Shown one piece after another: positions 23,012 through 32,386 of a stretch of DNA of 64,000 nt. This stretch comes from Rhodopila sp965276935 (GTDB lineage: Bacteria > Pseudomonadota > Alphaproteobacteria > Acetobacterales > Acetobacteraceae). The notes under the pieces were generated by a model. The model made no database searches. It saw only the letters and a program-made list of their open reading frames with translations, and was not told the origin of the DNA. Numbering within the stretch: position 1 is the stretch's first letter; the number at the start of each line of letters is the position of its first letter. The position numbers and the translations under genes are program-made. The stretch covers positions 62,001 to 126,000 of the forward strand of contig NZ_CBDIBS010000001.1 of assembly GCF_965276935.1 (NCBI RefSeq), read 5' to 3'.

Positions 23012-24946
23012 TTGATCGTCACCGACTTCCCCTATGCGTTACGCGAAATCGACCACACCCTGATCCCGCTGCACGATGGCACGAACTTGGCGGCCCGTAC
23101 CTGGTTGCCGGATGACGCGGACCACAATCCCGTTCCGGCCATCCTGGAATATCTGCCGTATCGCAAGCGCGACGGCACCTATGAGCGCGACGCGTTGACG
23201 CATCCGTATCTCGCCGGCCATGGCTACGCCTGTGTCCGCGTCGACATCCGCGGCAGTGGCGAGTCGGACGGGCTGCTGTTCGATGAATATGCCCAGCAGG
23301 AGCAGGACGACGCGCTGGAGGTGATCGCGTGGCTGGCGGCGCAACCCTGGTGCAGCGGTGCGGTTGGCATGATGGGCATCTCCTGGGGCGGCTTCAACGG
23401 CCTGCAGGTGGCGGCGCGCCGTCCACCGGCGCTGAAGGCGATCATCACGATCTGCTCGACGGATGACCGTTATCGCGACGACGTGCACTTCATGGGCGGC
23501 GCGCTGCTAACCGCGACGTTCGGCTGGGCCTCGTTCTTCTTTGGCGCCATGTGCCGCCCGCCCGATCCCGCGCTGGTCGGCGACCGCTGGCGGGCCATGT
23601 GGTTGCAGCGCCTGGAAAACCTGCCGCTGTTCCTGGAGCCCTGGTTACGCCACCAGTGGCGCGACCTGTATTGGAAGCACGGCTCGGTGTGTGAGGATTA
23701 CAGCGCGATCCAGTGCCCGGTCTATGCCGTCGGCGGCTGGACCGATGGCTATACGAACACAATCTCCCGCCTGCTCGCGCACCTCACGGCACCGCGCAAG
23801 GGCCTGATCGGCCCGTGGGCGCATAACTATCCGCATCTTGCGCGGCCTGGCCCGCGGATCGGCTTCCTGCAGGATGCGCTGAGGTGGTGGGATCACTGGC
23901 TCAAGGGTGTCGACAACGGCGTGATGGACGAACCCATGCTGCGCGCGTGGCTGCCGGACAGCGTCCGGCCGGCGCGATATCACGAGGACCTGCCCGGACG
24001 ATGGATCAGTGCGCCATCATGGCCTCCGCCAGGGATCGGGGCACGCCGCCTGTTCCTCACCGACACCGGCCTGCAAGCAAATGATATGAGCCTGACGCCC
24101 CGCGCGGTCTGCTCGCCGCAGACGGTCGGAAAGGACGCCGGAAGCTGGTGCCCGTTCGGCCGCACCGGTGACCAGGCCGGCGATCAGCGGACCGATGATT
24201 CCCATTCACTGGTGTTCGAGACCACGCCGCTCGACGCGCCTGTGGAGATCCTGGGAGCGGCGGTCGTCACGCTTGATGTCGCCTCTGACAAGCCGCTTGC
24301 CAACCTGGCCGTGCGGCTGTGCGACGTGCATCCCGACGGGGCGTCGTTGCGGATCAGCTACGCGATACTCAATCTTGCGCACCGCGACGGCCACGAAAGG
24401 CCGGCGCCCCTGCTGCCGCGGCACCGCTACCGGGTGCGCATTCAGCTTAATGACGCGGCCGCGGTGCTGCCGGCCGGCCACCGGATCCGGGTGGCGCTGT
24501 CCACCACCTACTGGCCGATCATCTGGCCAAGTCCGGAGGCCGCGACCGTCACGGTGCACGGCGGCATGCTCGATTTGCCGGTGCGGCCGCCGGACGTCGT
24601 GGATAATCTGCTGCCGCCGCTGCCAGAGCCGGAGACGGCGCCCGCCGAACCGACCACTCTGCTGCGTCCGGGCGTTACACGCATCGACCGGATCGGTCTC
24701 GAACTCGGCGGGGAGGGCAGCTTCAAGTTTCACATCGAGGCGGACGATCCACTCAGCGCCGTTGCCGAAATGCGCCAGGTTCAGACGATCGCGCGTGAGG
24801 CATGGCGGACGCGGATCGAGACATCGACGCGCTTGTCGTGCACACGGGATACGTTCGTGCTGCGGGCAACGATGCAGGCGTGGGAGGCGGACGTCGAGGT
24901 ATGTTGCCGCAGCTGGGATTACAGCATTCCGCGTGATCTCGTGTAA
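23012..24946 (+). CDS. CocE/NonD-family hydrolase (X-Pro dipeptidyl-peptidase-like)
   Basis: The 644-residue protein has an S15-type alpha/beta-hydrolase domain with Arg-Gly-Ser-Gly-Glu-Ser-Asp-Gly and the nucleophile elbow Gly-Ile-Ser-Trp-Gly-Gly near residue 124, Gly-Gly-Trp-Thr-Asp (acid) and Gly-Pro-Trp-Ala-His (His). A C-terminal jelly-roll domain (about 355-560) has Ala-Gly-His-Arg-Ile-Arg-Val. Members hydrolyse esters or amides such as cocaine or macrotetrolides. No signal peptide is evident, so it is probably cytoplasmic. It starts with TTG at 23012. It sits 121 bases after the LLM gene and 174 before hyuA on the same strand. Confidence 0.9.
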   Translation: MIVTDFPYALREIDHTLIPLHDGTNLAARTWLPDDADHNPVPAILEYLPYRKRDGTYERDALTHPYLAGHGYACVRVDIRGSGESDGLLFDEYAQQEQDDALEVIAWLAAQPWCSGAVGMMGISWGGFNGLQVAARRPPALKAIITICSTDDRYRDDVHFMGGALLTATFGWASFFFGAMCRPPDPALVGDRWRAMWLQRLENLPLFLEPWLRHQWRDLYWKHGSVCEDYSAIQCPVYAVGGWTDGYTNTISRLLAHLTAPRKGLIGPWAHNYPHLARPGPRIGFLQDALRWWDHWLKGVDNGVMDEPMLRAWLPDSVRPARYHEDLPGRWISAPSWPPPGIGARRLFLTDTGLQANDMSLTPRAVCSPQTVGKDAGSWCPFGRTGDQAGDQRTDDSHSLVFETTPLDAPVEILGAAVVTLDVASDKPLANLAVRLCDVHPDGASLRISYAILNLAHRDGHERPAPLLPRHRYRVRIQLNDAAAVLPAGHRIRVALSTTYWPIIWPSPEAATVTVHGGMLDLPVRPPDVVDNLLPPLPEPETAPAEPTTLLRPGVTRIDRIGLELGGEGSFKFHIEADDPLSAVAEMRQVQTIAREAWRTRIETSTRLSCTRDTFVLRATMQAWEADVEVCCRSWDYSIPRDLV

Positions 24947-25120
24947 GCGTGCCAACGCGAGATTTCGCACGCCGGTACCGCGAGCCAGAACCCGTCGTTG
25001 CCGGTCGCCTGGAAGATTAACAAAAAGGAGCGAGCAGGACAGCCGGTCACGCAGGTCCGGCCTGGACGGTGGACAGGTGATCCGGCCGATGTCAACCTTC
25101 CTGTATAGATCGGAAGGAGC

Positions 25121-27202
25121 ATGATTTTGCCGGATCTCCGCTACTCTATCGGCACGGATGTCGGGGGCACCTTCACCGACCTTGTGTTCTGCGACTCGTC
25201 CGGCGACGTGCACTGCTTCAAGATCCCAAGCACGCCGACGATGCCGGGCGAAAGCATCCTGACCGGCGTTGACGAAATCCACCAGGCACTTCGACCGCCC
25301 GCGGACGCCTGGCGCGAAGCGCATCATACCCACAGCAGCACCGTCGCCACCAATGCCCTGATCGAGCGCCGCGGCGCGCGTGTCGGCCTGATCACGACAT
25401 TTGGGTTTCGTGACCTGTTCGAACTGCAACGCTTGGCGATCCCGCATCCGATGCGCTTCGACTCGCGCCGCCCAACACCCCTGGTGCCACGCGACCTGGT
25501 GCACGAGGTCCATGGCCGCATTGGTCCCGACGGCAGCGAAATCGAGCCGCTGGATCAGCAGGAGTTGATCGAGGCAGCCAGAGCGCTGGTCGCGTCAGGC
25601 GTGGAAATCGCCGTGGTGACGTTCATTCACAGCTATCATAACCCGGCGCATGAGCGCCTGGCCCGCGAGTTGGTTGTCCAGCATGGCATTGATCTTCGCT
25701 TGGAACTCTCCGCCGATATCTGGCCACAGGCGCGCGAGTATGAACGTGCGGTGCTGACCACGATCAACGCCAGCGTACGGCCGATTGTCGAAGCCTATGT
25801 GCGGCGGCTGACGGATGGCCTCGATGCACGCGGGCTTGCGATACCGGCACGTATCGCCCGGTCCAACGGTGGCGCCGAACTGGCACGCACCATGCGCGAC
25901 CGGCCGGTGGTGGCCCTGCTGTCCGGTCCGGCCGCCGGTGTCGCGGGCGCCGCCGACGCCGCGGAAGACGCCGGGTGGGCGGCGGCCGACCTGATGACGT
26001 TGGACGTTGGCGGCACCAGCGCGGATATCGGTGTGATACGCGATGGCCAGCCGGTGCTCAGCAGTGAAGAGCTGGTCGGCGATTTTCCCGTTCTCATTCC
26101 CACCGTTGCGGTTTCCAGCATCGGTGCCGGCGGTGGCTCCATCATTTGGGTGGATAGCGCCGGATCATTGAAGGTCGGGCCAAGAAGTGTCGGCGCTGAT
26201 CCAGGGCCGGCCTGCTACGGCAGCGGGTCAACCACGCCGGCCTTGACCGACGCGTTCCTGGTCGCCGGTCTGCTGACCCCCGGCCAGCGCCTTGGCGGCA
26301 AGCTGGCGCTGCGACTGGACCCGGCTCGGCGTGCTTTGGCGACCGTCGGGCAGCGCCTGCACTTGACCGAGGAGCAGGTGGCGGACGGCGCGATCCGGGT
26401 TGCCACGGCAATGATGGCCGCGGAAGCAACACGTGTGCTGGCGCGCCGCGGGGTCGATGCGCCACGCTTCCGCATGGTGGCGTTCGGCGGCGCCGGACCG
26501 TTGATGGCCGCGTTGATCGCCGAGGAGATCGCCATCGACACCATCCTGATCCCACCGTTCCCAGGCGCCTTGAGCGCGTTGGGCGCGGCGCGCGCGGATA
26601 TCGCTGGCGACCTCGTGCATCCAATCTACACGCGCCTGCACAAGCTGTCCTCGGCCGCGCTCGCGGCGGCCTACCAGGCTCTGCGGAACGCCGCCGAAAC
26701 CTGGATCGACGACCAATCCTCCGGCGTCGACATGCACCCGTTCCGCATCAGCTATGCGGCGGAAATGCGCTATGAGGGCCAGGGCTACGACGTTCCGGTG
26801 GCGCTTGAGCCGGACTGGCTGGCGAATGACGATCGCGACAGCATCGCCGCCGCCTTCCATGCGGCACATCGCTCGGTCTACGGCCACGCCACGGAAGCCA
26901 ATGAGGTCTGGCTGAAGGAGCTGCGGGTGCATCTGTCCGGCGCGATACCCCGGCCGCGCCTGCGCGCCGTGCGCAACGAAGACCTCGAACCTGATTCGAA
27001 ACGTCCGATCCGTCTGTTCGGCCAGACAGTGGAAGCAGCGGTCGTCAGCCGATCGGCGCTTGGCGCGAACGGCACGGTGCAAGGCCCGACGATCCTGAAC
27101 CAGATGGATACTACCACGCTGATCCCGCCGGGTTGGCAAGCCAGCCTCGCCCCATCCGGCGCCATGATCCTGCGTCATACCGAAACGAAGGCGGCACAAT
27201 GA
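25121..27202 (+). CDS. hyuA: Hydantoinase/oxoprolinase family protein, subunit A
   Basis: The 693-residue protein begins Tyr-Ser-Ile-Gly-Thr-Asp-Val-Gly-Gly-Thr-Phe-Thr-Asp, the actin-like ATPase phosphate-1 motif of HyuA. It also has Ser-Asn-Gly-Gly, Gly-Pro-Ala-Ala-Gly, Asp-Val-Gly-Gly-Thr-Ser-Ala-Asp-Ile-Gly and Gly-Gly-Ala-Gly-Pro. It works with HyuB in ATP-dependent opening of hydantoins, 5-oxoproline or N-methylhydantoin, or as an acetone-carboxylase-like ligase. A GGAAGGAG box precedes the ATG. The stop overlaps the hyuB start (ATGA), implying a stoichiometric complex. Confidence 0.93.
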   Translation: MILPDLRYSIGTDVGGTFTDLVFCDSSGDVHCFKIPSTPTMPGESILTGVDEIHQALRPPADAWREAHHTHSSTVATNALIERRGARVGLITTFGFRDLFELQRLAIPHPMRFDSRRPTPLVPRDLVHEVHGRIGPDGSEIEPLDQQELIEAARALVASGVEIAVVTFIHSYHNPAHERLARELVVQHGIDLRLELSADIWPQAREYERAVLTTINASVRPIVEAYVRRLTDGLDARGLAIPARIARSNGGAELARTMRDRPVVALLSGPAAGVAGAADAAEDAGWAAADLMTLDVGGTSADIGVIRDGQPVLSSEELVGDFPVLIPTVAVSSIGAGGGSIIWVDSAGSLKVGPRSVGADPGPACYGSGSTTPALTDAFLVAGLLTPGQRLGGKLALRLDPARRALATVGQRLHLTEEQVADGAIRVATAMMAAEATRVLARRGVDAPRFRMVAFGGAGPLMAALIAEEIAIDTILIPPFPGALSALGAARADIAGDLVHPIYTRLHKLSSAALAAAYQALRNAAETWIDDQSSGVDMHPFRISYAAEMRYEGQGYDVPVALEPDWLANDDRDSIAAAFHAAHRSVYGHATEANEVWLKELRVHLSGAIPRPRLRAVRNEDLEPDSKRPIRLFGQTVEAAVVSRSALGANGTVQGPTILNQMDTTTLIPPGWQASLAPSGAMILRHTETKAAQ

Positions 27203-29190
27203 GCCAGGATGCCATCAGCGTCGAGATCTTCGCAAACCTGTTCAAGGCCGTCGTCGATGAGATGGCGTGGATCCTGCTGCGCTCCTCTCACACGACATTC
27301 GTGAAGGAAACACAGGATTTCGCCGTTGCGCTGGTGACACCGGAAGGCGAGACCTTCGCCTACCCCTATGGCGCCGGCGCGACGCCGATCATGGGCGTGC
27401 CGATGCACGCCGGCACCCAGGCAGTGACCGATTGGGTGCCGGGTGACGTGCTGATGACCAATGACCCGTACAGCACCGGCGGCATGGTCATGCACCTGAA
27501 CGACATCTACCTGTTCCAGCCAATCTTCGTCGACGGCAGCTTGCTGTGCTTCGCCTGGACCTTCATTCACTGCACCGATGTCGGCGGCTACGCACCCGGC
27601 AGCATCGACATGCAGAACAGTGAGGTGTTCCAGGAAGGCTTGCGCCTGCGGCCGGTGCGGCTGTTTCGCGGTGGCGAACTGAACACCGAGCTGTGGAACA
27701 TCTTCGCCGACAACTGCCGCATCCCGTCATTGAACTGGGGCGACATCACCGCCTGCGTTGCCGCCTTGAACAAGGCCGACCAGCGGATGCGGCGATTGGC
27801 CCAGCGCTATGGCCGCGACGCGGTGACAGCCTCGATCGGCGGCACCTTGGATCGCACCGAACGCATCGCCCGCGAGGTACTGGCGGGCATCCCCGCCGGC
27901 GAATATCGTTTCGTCGAGTTCTTCGAGGACGACTACATCAGCGATCTGCCGGTGCGCCTCGCGCTGCGCCTGGTTTCCCACGGCGATGGCCGCGTCACCC
28001 TAGACTACACCGGCTCCGACCCGCAGGTGCGCGCAGCGTTGAACCTGCCGACCGGATCAATGAAGCATCATCCGTTCCTTTCGCTCGGCCTTACCAACTT
28101 CGTGGTGACGAAAGCCGAGGCAATCCACATCAACGCCGGCATCCAGCGCTGCATCGATCTGGTGTTGCCGGACGCCTCGGTGGTGAACGCGGGGTTCCCG
28201 GCGGCCTGTGGAATGCGCTTCACCACCGCGATGCGGGTGCATGATTTGGTGGTGGGCGCACTGACCAAGGCCTTGCCAAATCAGGTGCCGGCCGGTGGCG
28301 GCAACACCCTGGTGGTATCCTATATCTCCACCTCTGAACTGGGCGAGACCGGCCGCGTGGTGGTGGCAAATCCAGTACCCGGCGGCTCCGCCGGCGGACC
28401 GGATCGTGATGGTATCTCCGGCACCGACTTCTCCGTGGCGTTTCTGCGCAATGTGCCGGTGGAGGTGCTTGAATCCGAAGCCCCGGTGCTGGTGCATCGC
28501 TACGCCCTGGTACCGGATTCCGAAGGCGCCGGACAGCACCGAGGTGGCTTCGGCGTGGCCTACCACGTGGAAATCCGGCACCCGAGCGCCGTCGTGGTAA
28601 TGCGCGGCAAGGATCGCTTCCGCTTCGCAAGCTGGGGTGCGTTCGGCGGCGGCGGCGGCAGCGTCTGCGGCAATGTCGGCCAGCGTGGCGATGCGGTCGC
28701 CGACATTGGCAAGCGGACCGTCTATCGTCCCGAACTGGGCGAGGTGATCAAGCTCTGGAGCGGCGGCGGCGGTGGCTATGGCGACCCGCTTACTCGCGAA
28801 CCGGAACTTGTCGCGCGCGATGTCGCCCAGGGTCTGGTTTCTCCCCAGCGGGCACGCGGGACCTATGGCGTGGTGCTGCACGACGGCGCCGTGGACGCAG
28901 CCGCGACAGCCGGCCTGCGTGAGGAACTGGCGGCGCATCGGATTGCGCCGGCAAACTATGACTTTGGGCCAGGCCGCACGGAATGGGAGCGTGTTCATGG
29001 CGTCGCGGCCGGCCTGATCGCCGATTGGCTTCCACTGCTGCCCGCCGGCGTGCGGCGCCATGCCCAGGCGCACGCTTATCGGCGCCTGCACGAAACCGGC
29101 CCCGGCCCCTACGAGGCGCCGTCCATCCGCGGTATCCTGTCCGAACTTGCCGTCCAACTAAACCCGGCGCGACAGGAGGCGGCGGAATGA
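27199..29190 (+). CDS. hyuB: Hydantoinase/oxoprolinase family protein, subunit B
   Basis: The 663-residue protein matches HyuB: Ser-Val-Glu-Ile-Phe-Ala-Asn-Leu-Phe, Glu-Glu/Asp-Glu-Met-Ala segment, Thr-Asn-Asp-Pro-Tyr-x-Gly-Gly-Met-Val-Met-His-Leu-Asn-Asp-Ile, Asp-Val-Gly-Gly, and C-terminal Gly-Gly-Gly-Gly-Gly-Tyr-Gly-Asp-Pro. HyuB has the catalytic metal centre acting on the phosphorylated intermediate made by HyuA. Length is slightly above the usual 550-600 because of a roughly 90-residue C-terminal extension after Gly-Asp-Pro-Leu. Coupled by four-base overlaps to hyuA upstream and to the MFS gene downstream. Confidence 0.93.
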   Translation: MSQDAISVEIFANLFKAVVDEMAWILLRSSHTTFVKETQDFAVALVTPEGETFAYPYGAGATPIMGVPMHAGTQAVTDWVPGDVLMTNDPYSTGGMVMHLNDIYLFQPIFVDGSLLCFAWTFIHCTDVGGYAPGSIDMQNSEVFQEGLRLRPVRLFRGGELNTELWNIFADNCRIPSLNWGDITACVAALNKADQRMRRLAQRYGRDAVTASIGGTLDRTERIAREVLAGIPAGEYRFVEFFEDDYISDLPVRLALRLVSHGDGRVTLDYTGSDPQVRAALNLPTGSMKHHPFLSLGLTNFVVTKAEAIHINAGIQRCIDLVLPDASVVNAGFPAACGMRFTTAMRVHDLVVGALTKALPNQVPAGGGNTLVVSYISTSELGETGRVVVANPVPGGSAGGPDRDGISGTDFSVAFLRNVPVEVLESEAPVLVHRYALVPDSEGAGQHRGGFGVAYHVEIRHPSAVVVMRGKDRFRFASWGAFGGGGGSVCGNVGQRGDAVADIGKRTVYRPELGEVIKLWSGGGGGYGDPLTREPELVARDVAQGLVSPQRARGTYGVVLHDGAVDAAATAGLREELAAHRIAPANYDFGPGRTEWERVHGVAAGLIADWLPLLPAGVRRHAQAHAYRRLHETGPGPYEAPSIRGILSELAVQLNPARQEAAE

Positions 29191-30476
29191 GCGAGGCGAT
29201 CGCCAACCAGCCCGTCACCGAGGACTACATGCCCCGCACGATCATTGCGGGCGTGATCGGCAACATGGTTGAATGGTATGATTGGACCGTCTACGGCCTG
29301 CTGGCGGGCGTATTTTCGCACGCCATCTTTCCCGCCCAGAATCCGACCAGTTCAGTGATCAGCGCGTTGCTGACCTTCGCGGTCGGATTTTTGATGCGCC
29401 CGGTGGGCTCGATCGTGTTGTCCCCGCTGGCGGACCGCTATGGACGGCGGCAAATCCTGTCGTTGACCATTCTGTTGATGGGCTTCGGCAGCCTTCTGAT
29501 TGCGGTGGTGCCGCCCTACGCCTCGATCGGGATTGCCTCACCGCTGATCGTGCTGGTGGCGCGGCTTCTGCAAGGATTTTCCACGGGCGCGGAATTCCAG
29601 AGCTCGACGGTCTATCTTGTGGAGCATGCGCCCGCTGAACGCCGAGCCTTCGTCGGATCAAGTCAGCTCGCGAGCATCGGCTTCGCCGTCCTGGTCGCCA
29701 CCGGTGTTGCGACATTGACCACGACGTTTGTTCCGCAACCGGCGCTGGAGACCTGGGCGTGGCGTATCCCGTTCCTGTTCGGCGCGTTGCTGTCGCTCTA
29801 CGGCATGTGGATGCGGTTGCGCCTGCCGGAGACGCCGTTCTTTGTCGCGATAGAGCAACGGCAGGATAAGGCGCATCGTCCTATCTTCGAGGCACTGCGG
29901 GAATATCCCGCCTCGACGCTCTATGTATTCTGCGTTCAGATCGGAACGGTCATGTTCTATCTGTGGACGGTGTTCCTGCCGACCTATGCCAACCTGGTGG
30001 GCAAGCTGCCATTAAGCCAGGGACTGCTGGGCGGCACGATCTCCCTCGCGGCATTTACCGTCGCAGTGCCAGTGATGGCGGCTCTGTCCGACAGGGTCGG
30101 CCGGAAACCGCTGCTGATCGGCAGTGCCGTCGGCTTTCTGGTGCTGGCGCGGCCGCTGTTCTTCCTGCTGGGCAATGGCGATTTCGCCTCCTTCCTGTTG
30201 GCCGATATCGTCGGTTGCCTGCTCCTGGCAATGGTCGATGGTGTGATGCCGGCGCTGTTCTGCGAGCTGTTTCCCACCCGTGTCCGTACCTCCGGCATCG
30301 GCATCCCCTATCAAGTCTGCTCGGCGATATTCAGCGGCACCGCGCCGCTGGTCGCGGCCTGGTTCATTCACCGAGGCGAACCGTTGGCGGTGACGTGGTA
30401 CGTCATGGCAATCGGACTGCTGACCGGGATCGTGTTTTGCTTCATGCCGGAGACACGAGGACGCTCGCTGGGGTAG
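29187..30476 (+). CDS. MFS transporter, metabolite:H+ symporter (ShiA/ProP-like) type
   Basis: The 429-residue, twelve-helix transporter has the subfamily signature Gly-Asn-x-Val-Glu-Trp-Tyr-Asp-Trp near residue 30 and Asp-Arg-Tyr-Gly-Arg-Arg after helix 2. These carriers import organic acids or zwitterions with protons. It starts with ATG overlapping the hyuB stop, with AGGAGG upstream, so it probably imports the hyu substrate. A short basic leader precedes helix 1. Its TAG stop lies in the first bases of a dispersed intergenic repeat. Confidence 0.9.
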   Translation: MSEAIANQPVTEDYMPRTIIAGVIGNMVEWYDWTVYGLLAGVFSHAIFPAQNPTSSVISALLTFAVGFLMRPVGSIVLSPLADRYGRRQILSLTILLMGFGSLLIAVVPPYASIGIASPLIVLVARLLQGFSTGAEFQSSTVYLVEHAPAERRAFVGSSQLASIGFAVLVATGVATLTTTFVPQPALETWAWRIPFLFGALLSLYGMWMRLRLPETPFFVAIEQRQDKAHRPIFEALREYPASTLYVFCVQIGTVMFYLWTVFLPTYANLVGKLPLSQGLLGGTISLAAFTVAVPVMAALSDRVGRKPLLIGSAVGFLVLARPLFFLLGNGDFASFLLADIVGCLLLAMVDGVMPALFCELFPTRVRTSGIGIPYQVCSAIFSGTAPLVAAWFIHRGEPLAVTWYVMAIGLLTGIVFCFMPETRGRSLG

Positions 30477-30524
30477 AGCATGATCGCCTGAGGCTGAGCC
30501 GTCAGAAGGCGTGCATCACGCGAT
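30474..30524. repeat. Dispersed intergenic repeat, copy B
   Basis: TAGAGC-AT-GATCGCCTGA, GCTGA, GTCA and AAGGCGTG-x-ATCACGCGAT align with 8929-8980. The leading TAG is the stop codon of the MFS gene. A weaker relative (TAGAGCATTGTTCGCTCACGC) begins at 63808. Confidence 0.75.
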
Positions 30525-30646
30525 TGATCCAATACAAGAGGCATCGACTCATCCGAGTCAATTTGGGGATCCCCAAACCTAGGTCAGGACCAGGCAGGAT
30601 CGGGAAAGAGATCGAGCGGGATCGTTAGGTATCGCCGGCCATACAT

Positions 30647-31645
30647 TTATGGCTTCAAGGTCGCCTCGTGTAGACGCAGCACCGTGCGGGCATTCGTGGA
30701 ACTCGTCGCCAACGTGTTGATAACGCCGGTGCGCAGGGCGCCCAAAATCGCGGCGGCCTTGGTGTTCTCGCTTGCAACCGCGATCACGTTGGGGATGCGG
30801 ATTAGGTCGCGGGTGGTCAGTCCAATGACCCGGCCCTGCATGTTGGCGCTGGAGGCGCGGCCATGGATGTCGATAAAGTCGTAGCCCATGATGTCGCCGA
30901 TCGTCCCTGAAAGCCTGGCCTCTGCCACCTCCTGCGGGGAGAACCAACCCATCCGGACCATGTTGCTGTCCTCGCTGAGGTCGCCGATCCCGACCAGCGC
31001 CACATCCGCCCGGCGCGCGCGGTCGAGCACCAGCTTGACGGTATCGTTGCGGTAAAGCTCGTCGCGCAGGCTGGCATTGGCCACCAGGGCCGGCGCATAC
31101 AACGTTTCGCTCTCGCCGCCGAAGCGCACGGCCAGCCGGCGGCAGATGTGGTCCGGGTTCATGTGCTCCCCCGCCCGCACCGAGCCGCCAATGGCGCAAA
31201 TGAACGTCACCGAACGTCGCGTTGATACGACGCAGTCCGCCACAGCGGCGACATTGCGGCCCATGCCGACCGCGACCGTCATACCCTCGGTCAGCGTGCG
31301 GGAAAGGTGGCTTGCCACCAGGCCCGCGACCGCAAGGCGCTGCGCTTCCGGATCTCGCTGGTCGACCGACACGAGCAGCCGCTCAATGCCGAACCGGGCG
31401 ATGAACTCCTGCTCCAGTTCATCGCTGACGCCGGGATGCTGATGCACGCGGATCTCGACGATGCCGTCCTCTCGGGCTCGTTTGAGCAGACGGCTGATCT
31501 TCGCTCGGGACAGTGAGAAGCGGCGGGACAGCTCCTCCTGCGTGATGTCCTGGTAGTAGTAAAGGCTGGCGATCTCAACCAGCGTGTCTGCCGAGGTGTC
31601 GCCCCAATCAATCGGTCGTCGGACGTCCTTTGAAAATGCGCTCAC
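30647..31645 (-). CDS. SorC/DeoR-family sugar-responsive transcriptional regulator
   Basis: The 332-residue protein has an N-terminal HTH (Thr-Gln-Glu-Glu-Leu-Ser-Arg-Arg-Phe-Ser-Leu-Ser-Arg-Ala-Lys-Ile-Ser-Arg-Leu, about residues 35-53) and the SorC sugar-binding domain with Gly-Met-Gly-Arg-Asn and Gly-Ile-Gly-Asp-Leu segments. Such regulators sense sugar phosphates and usually activate or repress the adjacent pathway. It is downstream of the RpiB-like gene on the same strand and across a divergent promoter from the DhaK operon, where two copies of CTGCACAAGCGTGCA in opposite orientation are likely its binding sites. Confidence 0.9.
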   Translation of the reverse strand: MSAFSKDVRRPIDWGDTSADTLVEIASLYYYQDITQEELSRRFSLSRAKISRLLKRAREDGIVEIRVHQHPGVSDELEQEFIARFGIERLLVSVDQRDPEAQRLAVAGLVASHLSRTLTEGMTVAVGMGRNVAAVADCVVSTRRSVTFICAIGGSVRAGEHMNPDHICRRLAVRFGGESETLYAPALVANASLRDELYRNDTVKLVLDRARRADVALVGIGDLSEDSNMVRMGWFSPQEVAEARLSGTIGDIMGYDFIDIHGRASSANMQGRVIGLTTRDLIRIPNVIAVASENTKAAAILGALRTGVINTLATSSTNARTVLRLHEATLKP

Positions 31646-31674
31646 GATCAGGAAACCCGACTTGCGGGTTACAG

Positions 31675-32127
31675 CTACGCTTTTTTTACAGCTTCCTCAA
31701 ATTCCCGGATGCGGGCGATCTTAGGTCCGGAACGAGCTGGCTCGAACTCCGAGGCAAGCCAGGCGTGCAGGATCGTCTTGGCCAATTCGGGGCCGACCAC
31801 GCGCGCGCCCATGGTGAGAACCTGGGCGTCGTTGCTTTTGCGCGCGCGCTCGGCCGAATAGGTATCGTGGCACTGGGCGGCGCGGATGCCCGGCACCTTG
31901 TTGGCGCTGATGGCCATGCCGATGCCGGTGCCGCACAGCAGCACGGCCCGGTCGTTTCGACCGTCCACAATCGACTGTGCGGCGGCGAACGCGATGTCCG
32001 GGTAGAGCACCGGCAGAGTGTCGTGGGTGCCGAAATCCTCGACCTCCAGACCGCGGTCGATGAGCACCTGCTTGAGGATCTGCTTCAGCTCGAAGGCCGC
32101 CTCATCACAGCCGATCGCGATCGCCAT
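31675..32127 (-). CDS. rpiB: RpiB/LacAB-type sugar-phosphate isomerase, tetrulose-phosphate isomerase candidate
   Basis: The 150-residue protein has the RpiB fold signature Leu-Leu-Cys-Gly-Thr-Gly-Ile-Gly-Met-Ala-Ile-Ser-Ala-Asn-Lys (catalytic Cys, anion hole) and Ser-Asn-Asp-Ala-Gln-Val-Leu-Thr-Met-Gly-Ala-Arg-Val. The Asp-Thr-Tyr-Ser-Ala-Glu-Arg-Ala segment resembles members that act on four-carbon sugar phosphates (EryI/DerI type) more than ribose-5-phosphate isomerases, and the locus supports this. I start at Met-Ala-Ile-Ala-Ile-Gly, preceded by GGAAAGGAAAG. Expected reaction: D-erythrulose 4-phosphate to D-erythrose 4-phosphate, feeding the pentose phosphate pathway. Substrate is inferred. 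Confidence 0.85.
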   Translation of the reverse strand: MAIAIGCDEAAFELKQILKQVLIDRGLEVEDFGTHDTLPVLYPDIAFAAAQSIVDGRNDRAVLLCGTGIGMAISANKVPGIRAAQCHDTYSAERARKSNDAQVLTMGARVVGPELAKTILHAWLASEFEPARSGPKIARIREFEEAVKKA

Positions 32128-32159
32128 GAACTTTCCTTTCCGAAGTGCGGCGGGTGCAC

Positions 32160-32173
32160 TGCACAAGCGTGCA
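32160..32173. promoter_or_regulatory. SorC operator candidate 1
   Basis: TGCACAAGCGTGCA is an imperfect palindrome (TGCAC/GTGCA arms) 33 bases upstream of the rpiB-like start. The 15-base string CTGCACAAGCGTGCA recurs inverted at 32289-32303. Confidence 0.65.
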
Positions 32174-32288
32174 AGCGCCGAACTTTCCATCAGCGGCAAG
32201 AGCGTGCATCTACGCCTGCGAATCGGTGAAAGCAAGACCCACCGCAAGTCGAAAACAAGCTATGACGCTTCAATGCGGGATTATTCGC

Positions 32289-32302
32289 TGCACGCTTGTG
32301 CA
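32289..32302. promoter_or_regulatory. SorC operator candidate 2
   Basis: TGCACGCTTGTGCA is the reverse complement of the first site, 129 bases away, and lies near the start of the dhaK operon. A TTGACA (32308-32313) follows directly. Paired sites in a divergent region suggest control of both operons, possibly by looping. Confidence 0.65.
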
Positions 32303-32386
32303 GATGCTTGACATCGGTTCAGTCTTGGAGAAGCATTGAAAAAAATGGGAGGACGGCTTGCTTCAACCACGGACACCACAAACCGC

